Origin: Cryptomeria japonica
Taxonomy: Eukaryota > Streptophyta > Pinopsida > Cupressales > Cupressaceae
Length of the DNA: 64,000 bases
NCBI RefSeq assembly: GCF_030272615.1
Contig: NC_081409.1
Coordinates: forward strand, 615,644,755-615,708,754
Direction: 5' to 3'
The notes below the pieces were generated by a model. The model did not search any database. It was not told the DNA's origin and saw only the letters and a list, made by a program, of their open reading frames with translations. Shown here piece by piece: positions 11,216 to 21,675 of the stretch. The number at the start of each line of letters is the position of its first letter. Positions within the stretch are counted from its first letter, which is position 1. The position numbers were made by a program, and so were the translations under genes.

Positions 11216-13399
11216 GGCTTCTCCAAAACGCATAGAAGGGCCTGATGGAAGAAACCTGCAACTGCATTTCAGGTCAAGATTATCACTCCCTCTATTCACA
11301 GGTGCAAAGGTAGAGGGAGAGCAGGGTGCTGCCATTCATGTTGTTCTGCTGGATGCAGACACAGGTCGGGTTGTTACATCAGGGCCTGAGGCATCTGCAA
11401 AGTTAGATATTACAGTCTTGGAAGGAGACTTCAACAATGAAAATGAAGAGAATTGGACACAAGAGGATTTTGAGAGTCATGAAGTTAAGGAGCGGGAAGG
11501 GAAGAGGCCTTTACTGACTGGAGAATTGCAAGTTACATTGAAGGAAGGTGTTGGTACTATTGGGGAATTAATCTTTACTGATAATTCAAGTTGGATAAGG
11601 AGCAGGAAATTCAGACTTGGATTAAAAGTTGCATCAGGTAACTGTGAAGGCATCCGTATTCGTGAGGCTAAGACAGAAGCCTTCACTGTTAAAGATCACA
11701 GGGGTGAATGTGAGTACTGTGCCTTACAATTTTTTTTACTATTCCTTAGATTATATAGAGTAAATTAACTCTAAATGCTTGTCATCTTTTGATGATTAAC
11801 ATTTTAGAAGTAGCGAGTTAGATAAAAGCTGGTAGGCATAAGTGAATTGGATTTTTTTTTTCATGAATTGATTAAATTTTGGTTTGTTCTAGTGTATAAG
11901 AAACACTATCCACCAGCATTAACTGATGACGTGTGGAGATTAAATAAAATTGGAAAAGATGGAGCATTTCACAAGAAACTAAATAAAGCAGGGATTTACA
12001 CAGTTGAAGACTTTCTGAGGCTTGTGGTCAGAGATCCTCAAAAGTTACGAAATGTAAGCACTTGATTTGTTAAGTTTGTGGTGAATGTCATTTGATGATT
12101 TGCTCTTGCCTTCGCTGATATTTTTTTGTATTTGATGCAGATCCTTGGAAGTGGTATGTCAAACAAAATGTGGGAGAGTACAATAGAGCATGCAAAAACT
12201 TGTGTCCTTAGTGGCAAACTGTATGTTTACTACACTGATGAGACACAAAATGTTGGGGTCATCTTCAATAATGTCTATGAACTGAGTGGTCTTATTGCAA
12301 ATCAGCAATATTATCCGGCTGAATCACTATCTGATGCTGAGAAGGTATCTTGATATGCGCATTAAAGTATGTTTTATGCATGGACATCAAATAAAATGTG
12401 CTTATGATGGTGTCATCTGTTGTGACAGGTGACTGTTGATGCATTGGTGAAGAAGGCATATGATAACTGGATGTCTGTTGTAGAATATGATGGAAAGGCA
12501 TTGCTTAATCTAAAGTCAAACAAGAAAGGTAGTTCTTCTTGCCAAGAAGCTTCCATACCCACCGTGCAATATGCTAATGCTTATAACCAGCAAGCTTCAG
12601 TAAGTTCTGAACCAGTTGGGATGCAAGCTGCTCAAGCTTCAGCTAATGCTGGGTTGACTGGAGGTGGTGGGTCAACAGAACCAATGACATGGATGAATTG
12701 ATATTATTTTTTGTTTACATTGGAACTTAGTAGCTACACAAATTCTTGTTCACAAGTTTTCCAAAATTTCTGTTCTACTAAAATGCTTGAGATTTTGCAG
12801 GTGTATCAACAAATTCAGTTGCAAAATATGCAGGTCAACCTTTACAAATGACAACCACCAATCAACTTCCCTATGGAAATCTTTCTTACAATCCACCAAA
12901 CCAGGTAGCATTACCAGGACTACCACGTCAGAATGCCCCTTCAGGTACAGATTCCTTGGTGGGTCTTGCACTGGGGCCTCCACAGTCAACAGTCTCAACT
13001 GTTGTTCCTTATCATTCCATGGGGACAGTAATGCAGCTAGGAAGTACAAATGGAGTAGAAGACTGGTCGCATAACAGAGATAATAGAGGCCAGGTGGATG
13101 ACTATTTCTCTGAAGAAGATATACGTACAAGAAGTTTGGAAATGTTAGAAAATGAAGACATGCAACATTTGCTACGCATGTTCAGTATTGGTGGTGGAGG
13201 TGTCGGTGTTGCAGATGATGGTTTTCAGTATGCTGCTGCTTTTACCCCAGCTGTAAATTATGGCTTAAATGAAGATCGAACTCGTGGATCTGGGAAAGCT
13301 GTTGTTGGATGGCTAAAACTCAAAGCAGCCCTACGTTGGGGTATATTTATCAGGAAGATTGCTGCAGAAAAGAGAGCACATCTTGAAGAACTGGATTAA
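11216..13399 (+). CDS. CBP60: Calmodulin-binding protein 60 (CBP60), 3' five exons
   Basis: CBP60 proteins are plant-specific nuclear, DNA-binding, calmodulin-binding regulators; some members act in salicylic-acid immunity. Exons: 11,216-11,709; 11,893-12,053; 12,141-12,344; 12,429-12,663; 12,801-13,399 (TAA). All introns are GT-AG (183, 87, 84 and 137 bp) and the phases join without a stop, giving about 563 residues. The first exon encodes [16 protein letters not shown], a family hallmark opening the conserved core. Exon 2 has KKHYPPAL and GKDGAFHK; exon 3 [12 protein letters not shown]; exon 4 VKKAYDNW. The C-terminus ([17 protein letters not shown]) is a basic amphipathic helix where the CBP60a-f type binds calmodulin, unlike CBP60g with its N-terminal site. 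The N-terminal 70-100 residues are missing: the first acceptor (AG at 11,214-11,215) implies upstream exons across a long intron. The intron-4 donor (GAG/GTGGTG) is weak and is the least certain boundary. Confidence 0.93.
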
Positions 13400-13617
13400 T
13401 AACTTGGATATTGTGTTTCAGACTTGTGTTTTTTGTTAATTTTAGCTAGATCCACTCAGTGTACAGGTGTATCCCAAACCACACAGGGAAATCATTGTTC
13501 TGGATGGATGGCAGTTGTACAAAGACCTTGCCCTTTTTTTTGGAGGGTGCAGTCCAATTTACTAGCTGCATCTTCCATGATGGATGGAAATGATTAGGAT
13601 TGGCTAGAAATGTCTTT

Positions 13618-13695
13618 GTTCATGATGTTGTACACTTCTTATCAACCACGCTGGCTATAATGTTCATGATGTTGTACACTTCTTATCAACCACTC
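13618..13695. repeat. Two-copy direct repeat in the CBP60 3' UTR region
   Basis: GTTCATGATGTTGTACACTT followed by CTTATCAACCAC occurs twice with a period of about 44 bp. It lies between the CBP60 stop and its likely poly(A) signal. Confidence 0.8.
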
Positions 13696-13769
13696 TTAAA
13701 ATCTTAACTGCAAGATGACTGTAATCCCATGTGCACTATAAAGTGAATGTATTATGCTTGTCATGTAAA

Positions 13770-13775
13770 AATAAA
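13770..13775 (+). terminator. Poly(A) signal of CBP60
   Basis: Canonical AATAAA about 370 bp after the CBP60 stop codon, in AT-rich sequence. It is a plausible near-upstream element; plant cleavage sites are loosely defined. Confidence 0.5.
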
Positions 13776-14860
13776 GTCAATCTATCAGACATAATTGTCC
13801 CAGCAGAAGCCTTTCTCTGCTGGTTCTACTCTGTTTTTTTCAAAATTAATTTTGCATTAATAGGTGTAGTTTTCAAGACAAGTTGATTGCCCAATGATTG
13901 CTGAATCATAACTAGGTCTTTTTAAAGATTGTATTTTGATTTTAAGGACTATTGTTAGAGAATATTGACTGCACAGGACACACTAGCATACATCTTTGTA
14001 TCCTACTCTTGTTTCGAATGATAACTATTTGTTTACTCTTTTTTTTTATTGATAGATTTGCTTTATCATGTTTGTACTCGTTTACATAGCAAAGATTAAT
14101 CTGAGGTGCTTCTGAGTATTAAACTTTGAACTATGTCACTGTAGATACAAAGAATATCTGCTTTTAATGTTATATTTTATATCAAATTGGACGTTAGTTA
14201 AACTTTCCCAATTTTCGGGCATTGATATTTGGATATTGTCTATAATATACAATCTACTAAACCTTTCAATGTCTCTTATATTACGTGGAAACACAGAATA
14301 TATTTTGAAAGAAAATTCTGATATCAGAACATAGTTTTTAAATTTGGTCTGTTTCGAAAGCCTTGGTTTTTACCCCTTTTTAATTTTTTCTTTAATAACA
14401 GAAGAAAGAGCATGCATCTTGTTTTGAAAAAAGAATGTTTCTTAATTCCTTCTTCGGCAAGGTAAAATTTGAAATTTACCTCGAAATAAAAGAGTAGATA
14501 TTTTCATTGAGATGAAAAAGATAGATATTTTGATTGAAATTAAAAAAGGTAAGTGAAAGCAATAAAATTGAATAAAATTGCAGCAGCAACCTATACTTGT
14601 CACTAATGGCATGCATTTATTACTTGATAGCAAGCTTTATTATACAAGAGATCAACGAGATTCTCATGGATGGCAGGCATTCATTGGTCGAGAGTTTGAC
14701 GCTTTTCATCTAATTTAATCTAGAAAAAAATCATGCATTTTATGAATCAATAGACAGGACCTTAGAAAAGATTGCGCAAGTTTGTGATACTGCACCTTGA
14801 TGTGGACTGCATGTTTATGTGCAATTGACGTGTCTCCTCTCTGTTCCCATTGATCTCCAT
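13776..14860. other. Gene-less interval downstream of CBP60
   Basis: AT-rich sequence with no gene or complete element recognised. A short inverted repeat (GGTAAAATTTGAAATTTACC) lies at about 14,460-14,480. Confidence 0.5.
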
Positions 14861-15090
14861 GAATGCTCAAATTCACTAATGGAACTTAGTACAAATAACA
14901 CCATATTCACACACACCAGTGAATGCTCAAACTAGACTTAGTACAAATAACACTATATTTCAGGCACATCAATGAATGCTCAAACTAGACTTTGGTACAA
15001 ATAACACCATATTTCACATACATAGTGAACGCTCAAATTAGCTAATGGGTTTTGATGGTGCAAATAACACCAATTATTTTATACACGTTG
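14861..15090. repeat. Four-copy tandem repeat, units about 53-62 bp
   Basis: Four consecutive units begin GAATGCTCAAA (the last GAACGCTCAAA) and contain a GTACAAATAACACCATATTT-like segment. Unit lengths vary. It ends about 220 bp before the LINE insertion point. Confidence 0.85.
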
Positions 15091-15310
15091 GGGGAGGATC
15101 AATAGTTTCTATTAGTTGTAGGTGTCAATAATGCAATTGAGGTCAATATTAATAAATGGATCAATTTAGAAGTATTGGTTTACTCTTGCAGATCGCATTA
15201 TATTCTTGAAGAAAAATACCCAATTCGCTGACTTTTTAAGCTAGGGCTTTAGCAGTTAATATGCTGAATGTTATGAAGAAACCAATCATTATATATTGAA
15301 CATGATACGT

Positions 15311-15326
15311 AATAATGCAACCTAGT
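15311..15326 (+). repeat. LINE target-site duplication, left copy
   Basis: AATAATGCAACCTAGT, repeated exactly at 20,181-20,196 after the A-rich tail. A 16-bp duplication is typical of target-primed reverse transcription. Confidence 0.85.
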
Positions 15327-15379
15327 TATAATGTGCTAAGGAAGGATATAACTCTTGCCAATCAAGGTGTCTCGATGAT

Positions 15380-16210
15380 CTAGGAATTCCCCATAAACTC
15401 TTCTGGAGTAGTAATGTTATTTCTAAAGCTGACATCTTTGTATGGTTAGTAATCAAAAAGAAAACTCTCACAGCGGAGAAATTAAAAAAGATGGGATATG
15501 AGGGCCCATCTAGATGTGTACTGTGTAAATCCTAGGAGGAATCAGTGGACCATCTTCTTCTACATTGCCCTTTTTCAGCAAAGTGTTGGAGATGGTTGTG
15601 AGCTAAACTTGGTTGGATTATGGCTCTACCCAAAGACATAGTCTCACTTTTTCAAAGGTGGCCAATTAGACCCAAAGATGGTATTCTAAGTTTTCTATGG
15701 GAAATCACTCCCTCTTGCTTTGTTTGGGAAATTTGGAAAGAGTGAAATAGGAGACTCTTTGATAATAGAGTGAGGAAGTTAGAATTAGTCCTTTCCTCAT
15801 TTAAAGCTTCAATTGTTGAGAATATTAATTGCAAACTAGCCCTCAATCCAAATTTGAAGAAAGAATTCACTGATTGAGATGGTAGAGCTAGGTTTAGATG
15901 GAATGACATAAAAATTCCTCCATTTATAGGGAAAAAGAACCTTGATAGAGAAAGTGCAGTTTGGATCCCTCCTAAAGTTGGTTGGCTAAAACTAAATTTT
16001 GACGGGGCTTCCAAAGGAAACCTAGGTGCTTTTGGAATTGGTTGTGTTGTCAGAGACCATAGAGGAATAGTTAAAGGTAATTTGGCCGCACCTATCTCTC
16101 CAGATACTAATAATGTTGCAGAATTTAAAGTTCTCCCGCTAGGTCTTATGGAATGTTCTAAAAGAGGAATCAAGAACTCAGAAATTGAAGGGGATTCTGC
16201 AATTACCATC
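15380..16210 (+). pseudogene. LINE zf-RVT and RNase H N-terminal half
   Basis: One frame reads IPHKLFWSSNVISKADIFVW, then RCVLCKS(stop)EES and DHLLLHCPFSAKCW, the Cys/Cys/His/Cys pattern of the zinc-binding domain after plant LINE reverse transcriptases. About 300 bp on, it reads GWLKLNFDGASKGN, VVRDHRGIVKG, NNVAEFK and IEGDSAITI, giving the RNase H catalytic D, E and D. At least four in-frame stops (TAG/TGA) mark decay. Coding stops exactly at the solo LTR boundary and resumes at 18,111. Confidence 0.85.
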
Positions 16211-18110
16211 TGTAGTCACATAAATCTATCCACTTAATTAAATGAATACTTAGTATTTATTTGATTATTTAACCATCAATTAATAATTAATTAAATTAAT
16301 ATTTAATTAATTCATCTTAACCCTCTTCTCCTATTAATTAAATAAATTATTCAATTTATTTGATTTAATTCACTTAACCAAATTCAGACCATTAATTAAA
16401 TAAATAAATCATATTTGTTTAATTAAATCTTCTCTCACATTTAAATAAATTAATATTTATTTAAATCCCCCAAAATCCCACCTCTCACATTTAAATAAAT
16501 TAACATTTATTTAAATCACCTTTATCCTCTACCCACTTGTATTTTCCTACAAATGCAAGTTGCACAATTATTTTAAATAAATAATTTATTTAAATCACCT
16601 TTATCCTCCACCCACTTGCATTTTCCTACAAAAGCAAGTTGCACAATTATTTTAAATAAATAATTTATTTAAAATCACCTTTATCCTCCACCCACTTGTA
16701 TTTTCCTACAAAAGCAAGTTGCACAACTATTTTAAATAAATTATTTATTTAAAATCTTATTTATCCTCACCCACTTGAAACCTTTAATGGTTTCCCTTAA
16801 AGTATTCAAACTTGATGGCTTTAAAGTCTTCAAACTTGATGGCTTCCTTCTGTAGTCTTCTTAAGACTTTAATGGTTTTCCTTAAAGTCTTGAAGCCTTT
16901 AATGGTTTCCCTCAAAGTCTTCAAGCATTTTAATGCTTTATCTTCATTTTTCTCATTTAAATAAATTAATATTTATTTGAATATTTATCCAAATGCAAAT
17001 TACACCATTTAATTGAAATAAATGATTTTATTTTAATTGAAAATACCAAAATTTCTCCCACTTGCATTTTCCTACAAAATCCACTTGCATGCCTAAACCC
17101 CTTCTAGAATTTTCTAATCACTTCTAAATAACCTAACCCCTTCTCTAAACTTTGTCACATTCCTAAGCAAAAGGGAAGTCACTTCTCAAACCCTCAAAGT
17201 CTTTGATAACCATTGAAGGCTTTCAACCTTCAACCACTAAATGGCTCAAAGTCTTTGATAACCATTGAAGGCTTTCAACCTTCAACCACTTAATCCCCAA
17301 AGTCTCCAATAACCATTAATGGTTACCTCAAACCCTCCCACATGGTTAAAACATTTGTTTTGACTCAACCTCTACCCAACCCAAAGGTCTCATCAGGCCA
17401 TTAATGCTTTGACCATGATTATCTCTTAAACATTTGCACAAAGGTTTATCCTTGGATTAACTCTTAATCCAGTGGGTAATCTTAATTTGGACTTGACCCT
17501 TAGCCTCTAGATAACCATGAGGTCTTCTCAGGCCTTTAATGCCTCCAACCTCTTCTCTCAACCCAATCCTATGTTGACACTTGTCACCATTTTATTGGTG
17601 CCAATTGTGCACATGGATCCCCAACTTTCAAACTTGACTCTTGATTAAACCATTCAATCTTAACCCTTCATTTCCCCATTTCTTCTATAAATAGAACCCT
17701 TCTCCTCAAGCAAAGAAGGAAGCATTTTAGAGTATTGTTGTTATACTGGCATTAGCATAGAGCTTTCTCATAGCATCACTATCTACACTTGCATAGCATT
17801 TGCTTATCATATTCAACTATCTTGAATCTCCATATGGCATCCATGGCTAGTGTTAAAAGCTGAGAGCTACACTCATTTGGGACTTGGAGAGGAGAGGAAC
17901 AAGGGAAGAGCAACTATGAGCATCTTGATTAGCATTTGGAGGAGTATAGTTTATCTATTTTATGTTTGTATGCTTTCTATTTCATGCTTAATATCTCTCT
18001 TGATATGCTTGTTTAGGATAATCTTTTGTTGCTAACACTAACGTTTGTTTCTTGTGCTCTTGTGTGTGTTGCCATCAAACAGATTTTTTAATCTTTTTTG
18101 CAGGGCATCA
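16211..18110 (+). mobile_element. Solo LTR (1.9 kb) nested in LINE RNase H
   Basis: It begins TGTAGTCACATAAATC, ends GCAGGGCATCA, and is flanked by the perfect 5-bp duplication CCATC (16,206-16,210 and 18,111-18,115). Deleting it with one CCATC rejoins the RNase H frame as SAITI-NAIRSTNSPN. A TATAAATA box lies at 17,686-17,693, about 420 bp before the end, as in the Tat LTRs at 29,293 and 45,407, which share the TGTA(G/T)(T/A)CACATAAA start. No PBS or internal region follows, so it is a solo LTR, presumably left by LTR-LTR recombination. The 61-residue ORF at 17,850-18,035 has no recognisable domain. Confidence 0.9.
16480..16765. repeat. Tandem repeat within the solo LTR
   Basis: Three consecutive units of about 80-90 bp contain TTTAAATCACCTTTATCCTC, CCACTTGTATTTTCCTACAA and GCAAGTTGCACAATTATTTT. 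Related GGCTTTCAACCTTCAACCAC duplications follow near 17,200-17,300. Confidence 0.8.
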
Positions 18111-18315
18111 CCATCAACGCAATAAGATCAACAAATTCTCCAAACTAGAGGCTGCAAACATTGCTTGAAAAAATCTTATCAACTTTGTCCAAGTTAGATA
18201 ATTTTTCTTGTAACCATATCTATAGGGAAGCTAATATAGATGTAGATGCTCTCTCTAAGGTAGCGTTAGAAGGGATTGTTCTCAGCTGGTGGCCTGAAGA
18301 TTTGTACGCTTAATG
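18111..18315 (+). pseudogene. LINE RNase H C-terminal half
   Basis: After the solo LTR the frame continues NAIRSTNSPN(stop)RLQTLLEKIL, then SCNHIYREANIDVDALSK and WWPEDLYA before a TAA. HxxREAN-x-DADALSK is the last catalytic block of plant RNase H domains. The single TAG replaces the expected Trp codon, a G-to-A change. Together with 15,960-16,210 this makes a complete RNase H interrupted by one insertion. Confidence 0.87.
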
Positions 18316-20180
18316 GATCCATTGATTCAAACAGAGAGTGTTTCTAGTGGCAGTAGTTCCCTTTCTCCTCGATGCCCTTTTGCAGTATGAATTACTTGGA
18401 ACGAGCATTTTCCTTGAACTCAAAGTTCATGTCTGGATATGATTAGACATGCATTTATGTCAGCCATCAGTCCTCCTTTTGGTTTCACGTGTCTTTCTTA
18501 TGAAAGGATATTTAAATTTTAAATTTGAATGAAGAGATCCGTTGAAGGCTCACAATGGTAGCCAACTTTTATAAATATGCCACCTACCCATCAATACAAG
18601 GGATTAGCTGGAGCGGTTGAGCTGGATGCTGATGTCACTTCTTCGCCAACTCACAACTTCTTTGATTGATAGTCCTTGCTAATTTTGATGAGACATCCAC
18701 TAAATTCTTTGGAGGAATTTTAACAAAAATGGGTAGTTATTATTGTCAGATATCATTAAATGGATTGGAAGTGGGACGATTCGAGGAGGTTTGATGAGGT
18801 CATCACAATCTAACAAATATTCTTGAAATCTGGAAATGACACTATTTTTATAGTTTGGAGAGCTGGGGCTGGCTTTGTGGCACGGTACTAAGGATTTTTC
18901 TTAACCAAATTTTTGGAAAAAGAATGAGCGCCGCCCTTTCTCCCGTGCTTAGTTATTCACAACAATTCTCATAAAAGATGGCAGGTTGGAGAGAGATTGT
19001 TAGGGCAGTTATTTATGAGAAGTGTCCTTGTAATGGCTTTATTCTTGAGCCTGGGTTTCATTATGCTATTTACTCTGATCTTAACCCGCGTTTTCTCAAT
19101 CATGACCATTGTTAATTTGTGAGAGAGCGAATTTTCCCTTTTTTCAGTGTAAATGGCTGACCCATTTGGCTTTATAGTAAGGGCTTTTACAGACCTTGTA
19201 TCTTGCTTTGGAGCGGATACTCCTGTCTCTCTTGCTTGCTCGAGCCGCCAAGTTTCCTTCAAAGAAATTTCCGATCGAAGGCTTTAAAGGCTTCTCCACA
19301 ATACTAAATCGATGGGTTATCTTGGCGGTCAAATTAATTCTGGGCTAGGGTTTTGTGGATAGGAATGAATACCCTAGGGATAACTCTCACATCTCTTCAA
19401 GATTCGTGGCATCGCTGCTTGACAATCATGTTCCCAAGGCAGAGGTGAAGGCACTGGCTTCTCATTTGTTTGATGAAGAAGTGTTGGTTGGTTTGGATTT
19501 AGTCCTTAAATATGCTCTTCACGGAATTGGACTACCACAACTTCGAGAGAAACTATAAATTTCTATCCTTTTCTGCTTGATCTTAAAGGCCCTGCTCTCA
19601 TGCGGCATAGGGCCTATATGCATCAATAGCATTCAGGTACCTTAAAGGAAAGTTTTTGTCAGATGACCTTGAAAACCAAGACAAAGAGGACGAATTTAGA
19701 GATTTTGCTAGATTAAATGGCTTCCTTAAACCAAAATTAGAGCAGGATGGTTTGCCTGCAAGTGGAGATGAACGAGACACACCACAAGGGAGTAATGGTC
19801 GTGGTCGGATTGGTGTTCGAGGCAGAGGAAGAGGTCGGCTGTGAGGGAGTGGCTCCAATCTGGGCTCTCTTGCCTTGGGTTGGAGTTTTAGAAATGAAAT
19901 TAATATCTCAAGCTTTCTAGGCTATTTTGATACACTTGTTTTAGTCCTTAAGCTGTATGTATATGTTAATGTCGGACAAAAGACCTATTAGTTTTTTGAT
20001 TTATCGTCTTTAAGGACTGCTTCAAGTTTGAATTTTTGCTGAATTTTCTAATTTTCAGTAAGATTGTTAAAGACTGTTAATGGCAGATTCGAATCCTGCT
20101 ATTATTTTTTTGTAATCTTATTTATTATCTGCATGATATGAAATCTCTGGCTATGCCATTTACTGACAAAAATAAAATAA
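18316..20180 (+). other. LINE 3' region with decayed ORF fragments
   Basis: This 1.87-kb stretch lies between the RNase H stop and the A-rich tail. It holds coding-like pieces in shifting frames: about 18,700-19,110 (KMAGWREIVRAVIYEKCP); 19,153-19,284 (MADPFGFIVRAF); 19,355-19,558 (DNHVPKAEVKALASHLFDEE); and 19,630-19,844, ending GRGRIGVRGRGRGRL. I do not recognise the family. It could be a decayed third ORF, transduced host sequence, or a degraded gene the LINE copied. A plain 3' UTR would normally be shorter and lack such frames. The RG-rich end resembles nucleic-acid-binding tails in general. Confidence 0.5.
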
Positions 20181-20196
20181 AATAATGCAACCTAGT
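20181..20196 (+). repeat. LINE target-site duplication, right copy
   Basis: AATAATGCAACCTAGT, identical to 15,311-15,326. Confidence 0.85.
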
Positions 20197-20997
20197 GGCG
20201 TAGCTGTGCGTTTGGGATGTCGGGCTGAAGGCTCTCCTGGACACAATTGCTTGGCAACTCTCATGAATAATTTACCCAAAGAAAGAGACAGAAAATTAAA
20301 TTACAGTAGTGCTATAACACCATTGTTCCTCTATGTAATGTTCCCTTACCTTATTTTTGGTATATATGGTTTTTTTTGTATTTTCATTAAATGTTTACAA
20401 ACTGAAAATATAAATAGCTACAGCAATAACAATTGGTCTCTCAGATCATAATACTCAGATTTGCAAATCAGAAGCAAACTGAAAATTGATAAATTAATGC
20501 AATGCTGATGAATTAATATTCTGATACGGCCTGCACAGTAGTAAAATCTTTATTCTTATTCAGCAGTTCTGAGAGTACATGACATGCTTTACAAATACCT
20601 CTTCGTACCAGCATATCATGTATGCAAACAACAGCTGATAAAAGATCAGATTGAAGGCTGCGATGATAACTATTTCAGGGTGCAGCACACACAAAATTAG
20701 GGTTAGTGCACTAAAATCCCTGTGGCAGCTGGAGTATTAGGTCTGTATTAGATCCTGCATTGGGCGATGCCTTCCTCAGTGTTCTGCAGTCAAGAAAAAG
20801 TGGTGCGTACCAATCGTCCAACAGCCCTTCAATAATAAGTAATGAATTCTAAGGTTGTGACTAGGGCTGTTGTTCCGAAGTCGCCTCTTAACAGTTTTGC
20901 TCACTTATATAAGCCAGTCGCCCCCCTCCATATGTAGTTGTGCTACGATCTCCATACGAAAAAAGTAGGATGTGCTGTGGATTTCCAAGGGTTTGGG

Positions 20998-21185
20998 CAA
21001 ATCACTAGAACAAAAAAGAACAATGATGCTTCTTAAGTTATTTGATTGCCAAACCTTGATCACTCAACCTTCAAAGTGGAAATTCAAGAGGGTTTTTATC
21101 AAATCACTGGAACAGACAAGAATAATGATGTTTCGTAAGTTATTTGATTGCCAAACCTTGATCACTCAACCTTCAAAGTGGAAAT
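20998..21185. repeat. Two-copy tandem duplication, period 102 bp
   Basis: An 86-bp block (CAAATCACTAGAACA ... CTTCAAAGTGGAAAT) at 20,998-21,083 recurs at 21,100-21,185 with a few substitutions. It creates a repeated open frame of 78 codons that I do not regard as a gene. Confidence 0.85.
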
Positions 21186-21611
21186 CTCTTTGCATCCTAT
21201 ATTTCTGAAAACATTCAAAGGGTTTTCTTCCTCGGATACAAATTTGTACAACAAAGCTTCAAAGAAAAGAAATTTTGATGATGAAATGAAGTTAGGTGCC
21301 TCTCTGTTGTATCTTTACTCCGACTTAAATTTTTGTAAGTATTTAAAAATGTTTATTTTTATTTTGAATATTAAAACGTAGTTTTAATTTTAATTATATG
21401 AGTTGTCCTCAAAATTTGAAATTACTGTGTTCAATTTAGAAAAAAACTATTACTAATTCCCATGAAATAGTGATAGACTAGAGGTCAGTTCTACGACTCC
21501 AATGCATATGTTTAATAATTAGATAACAATATTAGAATATAATGATACATTATCAAAGGCAAATATTCATTAACAAAGTAGAAAAATCTATATGATCACA
21601 TCAAAATCTTC

Positions 21612-21675
21612 CTTGAAAGTCAATTAGTATATAAACAAAGTTGCTTGAAAGTCAATTAGTATATAAACAAAGTTG
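21612..21675. repeat. Exact 32-bp tandem duplication
   Basis: CTTGAAAGTCAATTAGTATA plus ATAAACAAAGTT occurs twice in tandem with no difference, suggesting recent slippage. Confidence 0.9.

Larger units (their letters stand above)
15327..20180 (+). mobile_element. 5'-truncated L1-type LINE with nested solo LTR
   Basis: The element starts abruptly after the left 16-bp duplication, inside the region downstream of the RT domain. It ends GCCATTTACTGACAAAAATA plus an A-rich (AAAAT)n tail just before the right duplication. Removing the nested 1,905 bp (LTR plus one target copy) leaves about 2.95 kb. It encodes a decayed zinc-finger (zf-RVT) segment and an RNase H domain, as in plant L1 lineages that gained RNase H. 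A 1.87-kb segment with further coding-like fragments follows. The minus-strand LINE near 61,000 ends in a very similar CATTTACTGATAAA tail, which supports this 3' boundary. Confidence 0.88.

Noticed and set aside
11477-11686. Minus-strand frame of 69 codons opposite CBP60
   Set aside because: Shadow of CBP60 exon coding sequence.
17850-18035. 61-codon hydrophobic ORF in the solo LTR
   Set aside because: Short, single copy, within an LTR downstream of its TATA box; no domain.
20085-20110. tRNA B-box-like GATTCGAATCC with a flanking stem and a following T run
   Set aside because: No A box or cloverleaf upstream, and it lies in the LINE 3' tail. It could hint at a SINE-LINE shared tail but not at a tRNA gene.
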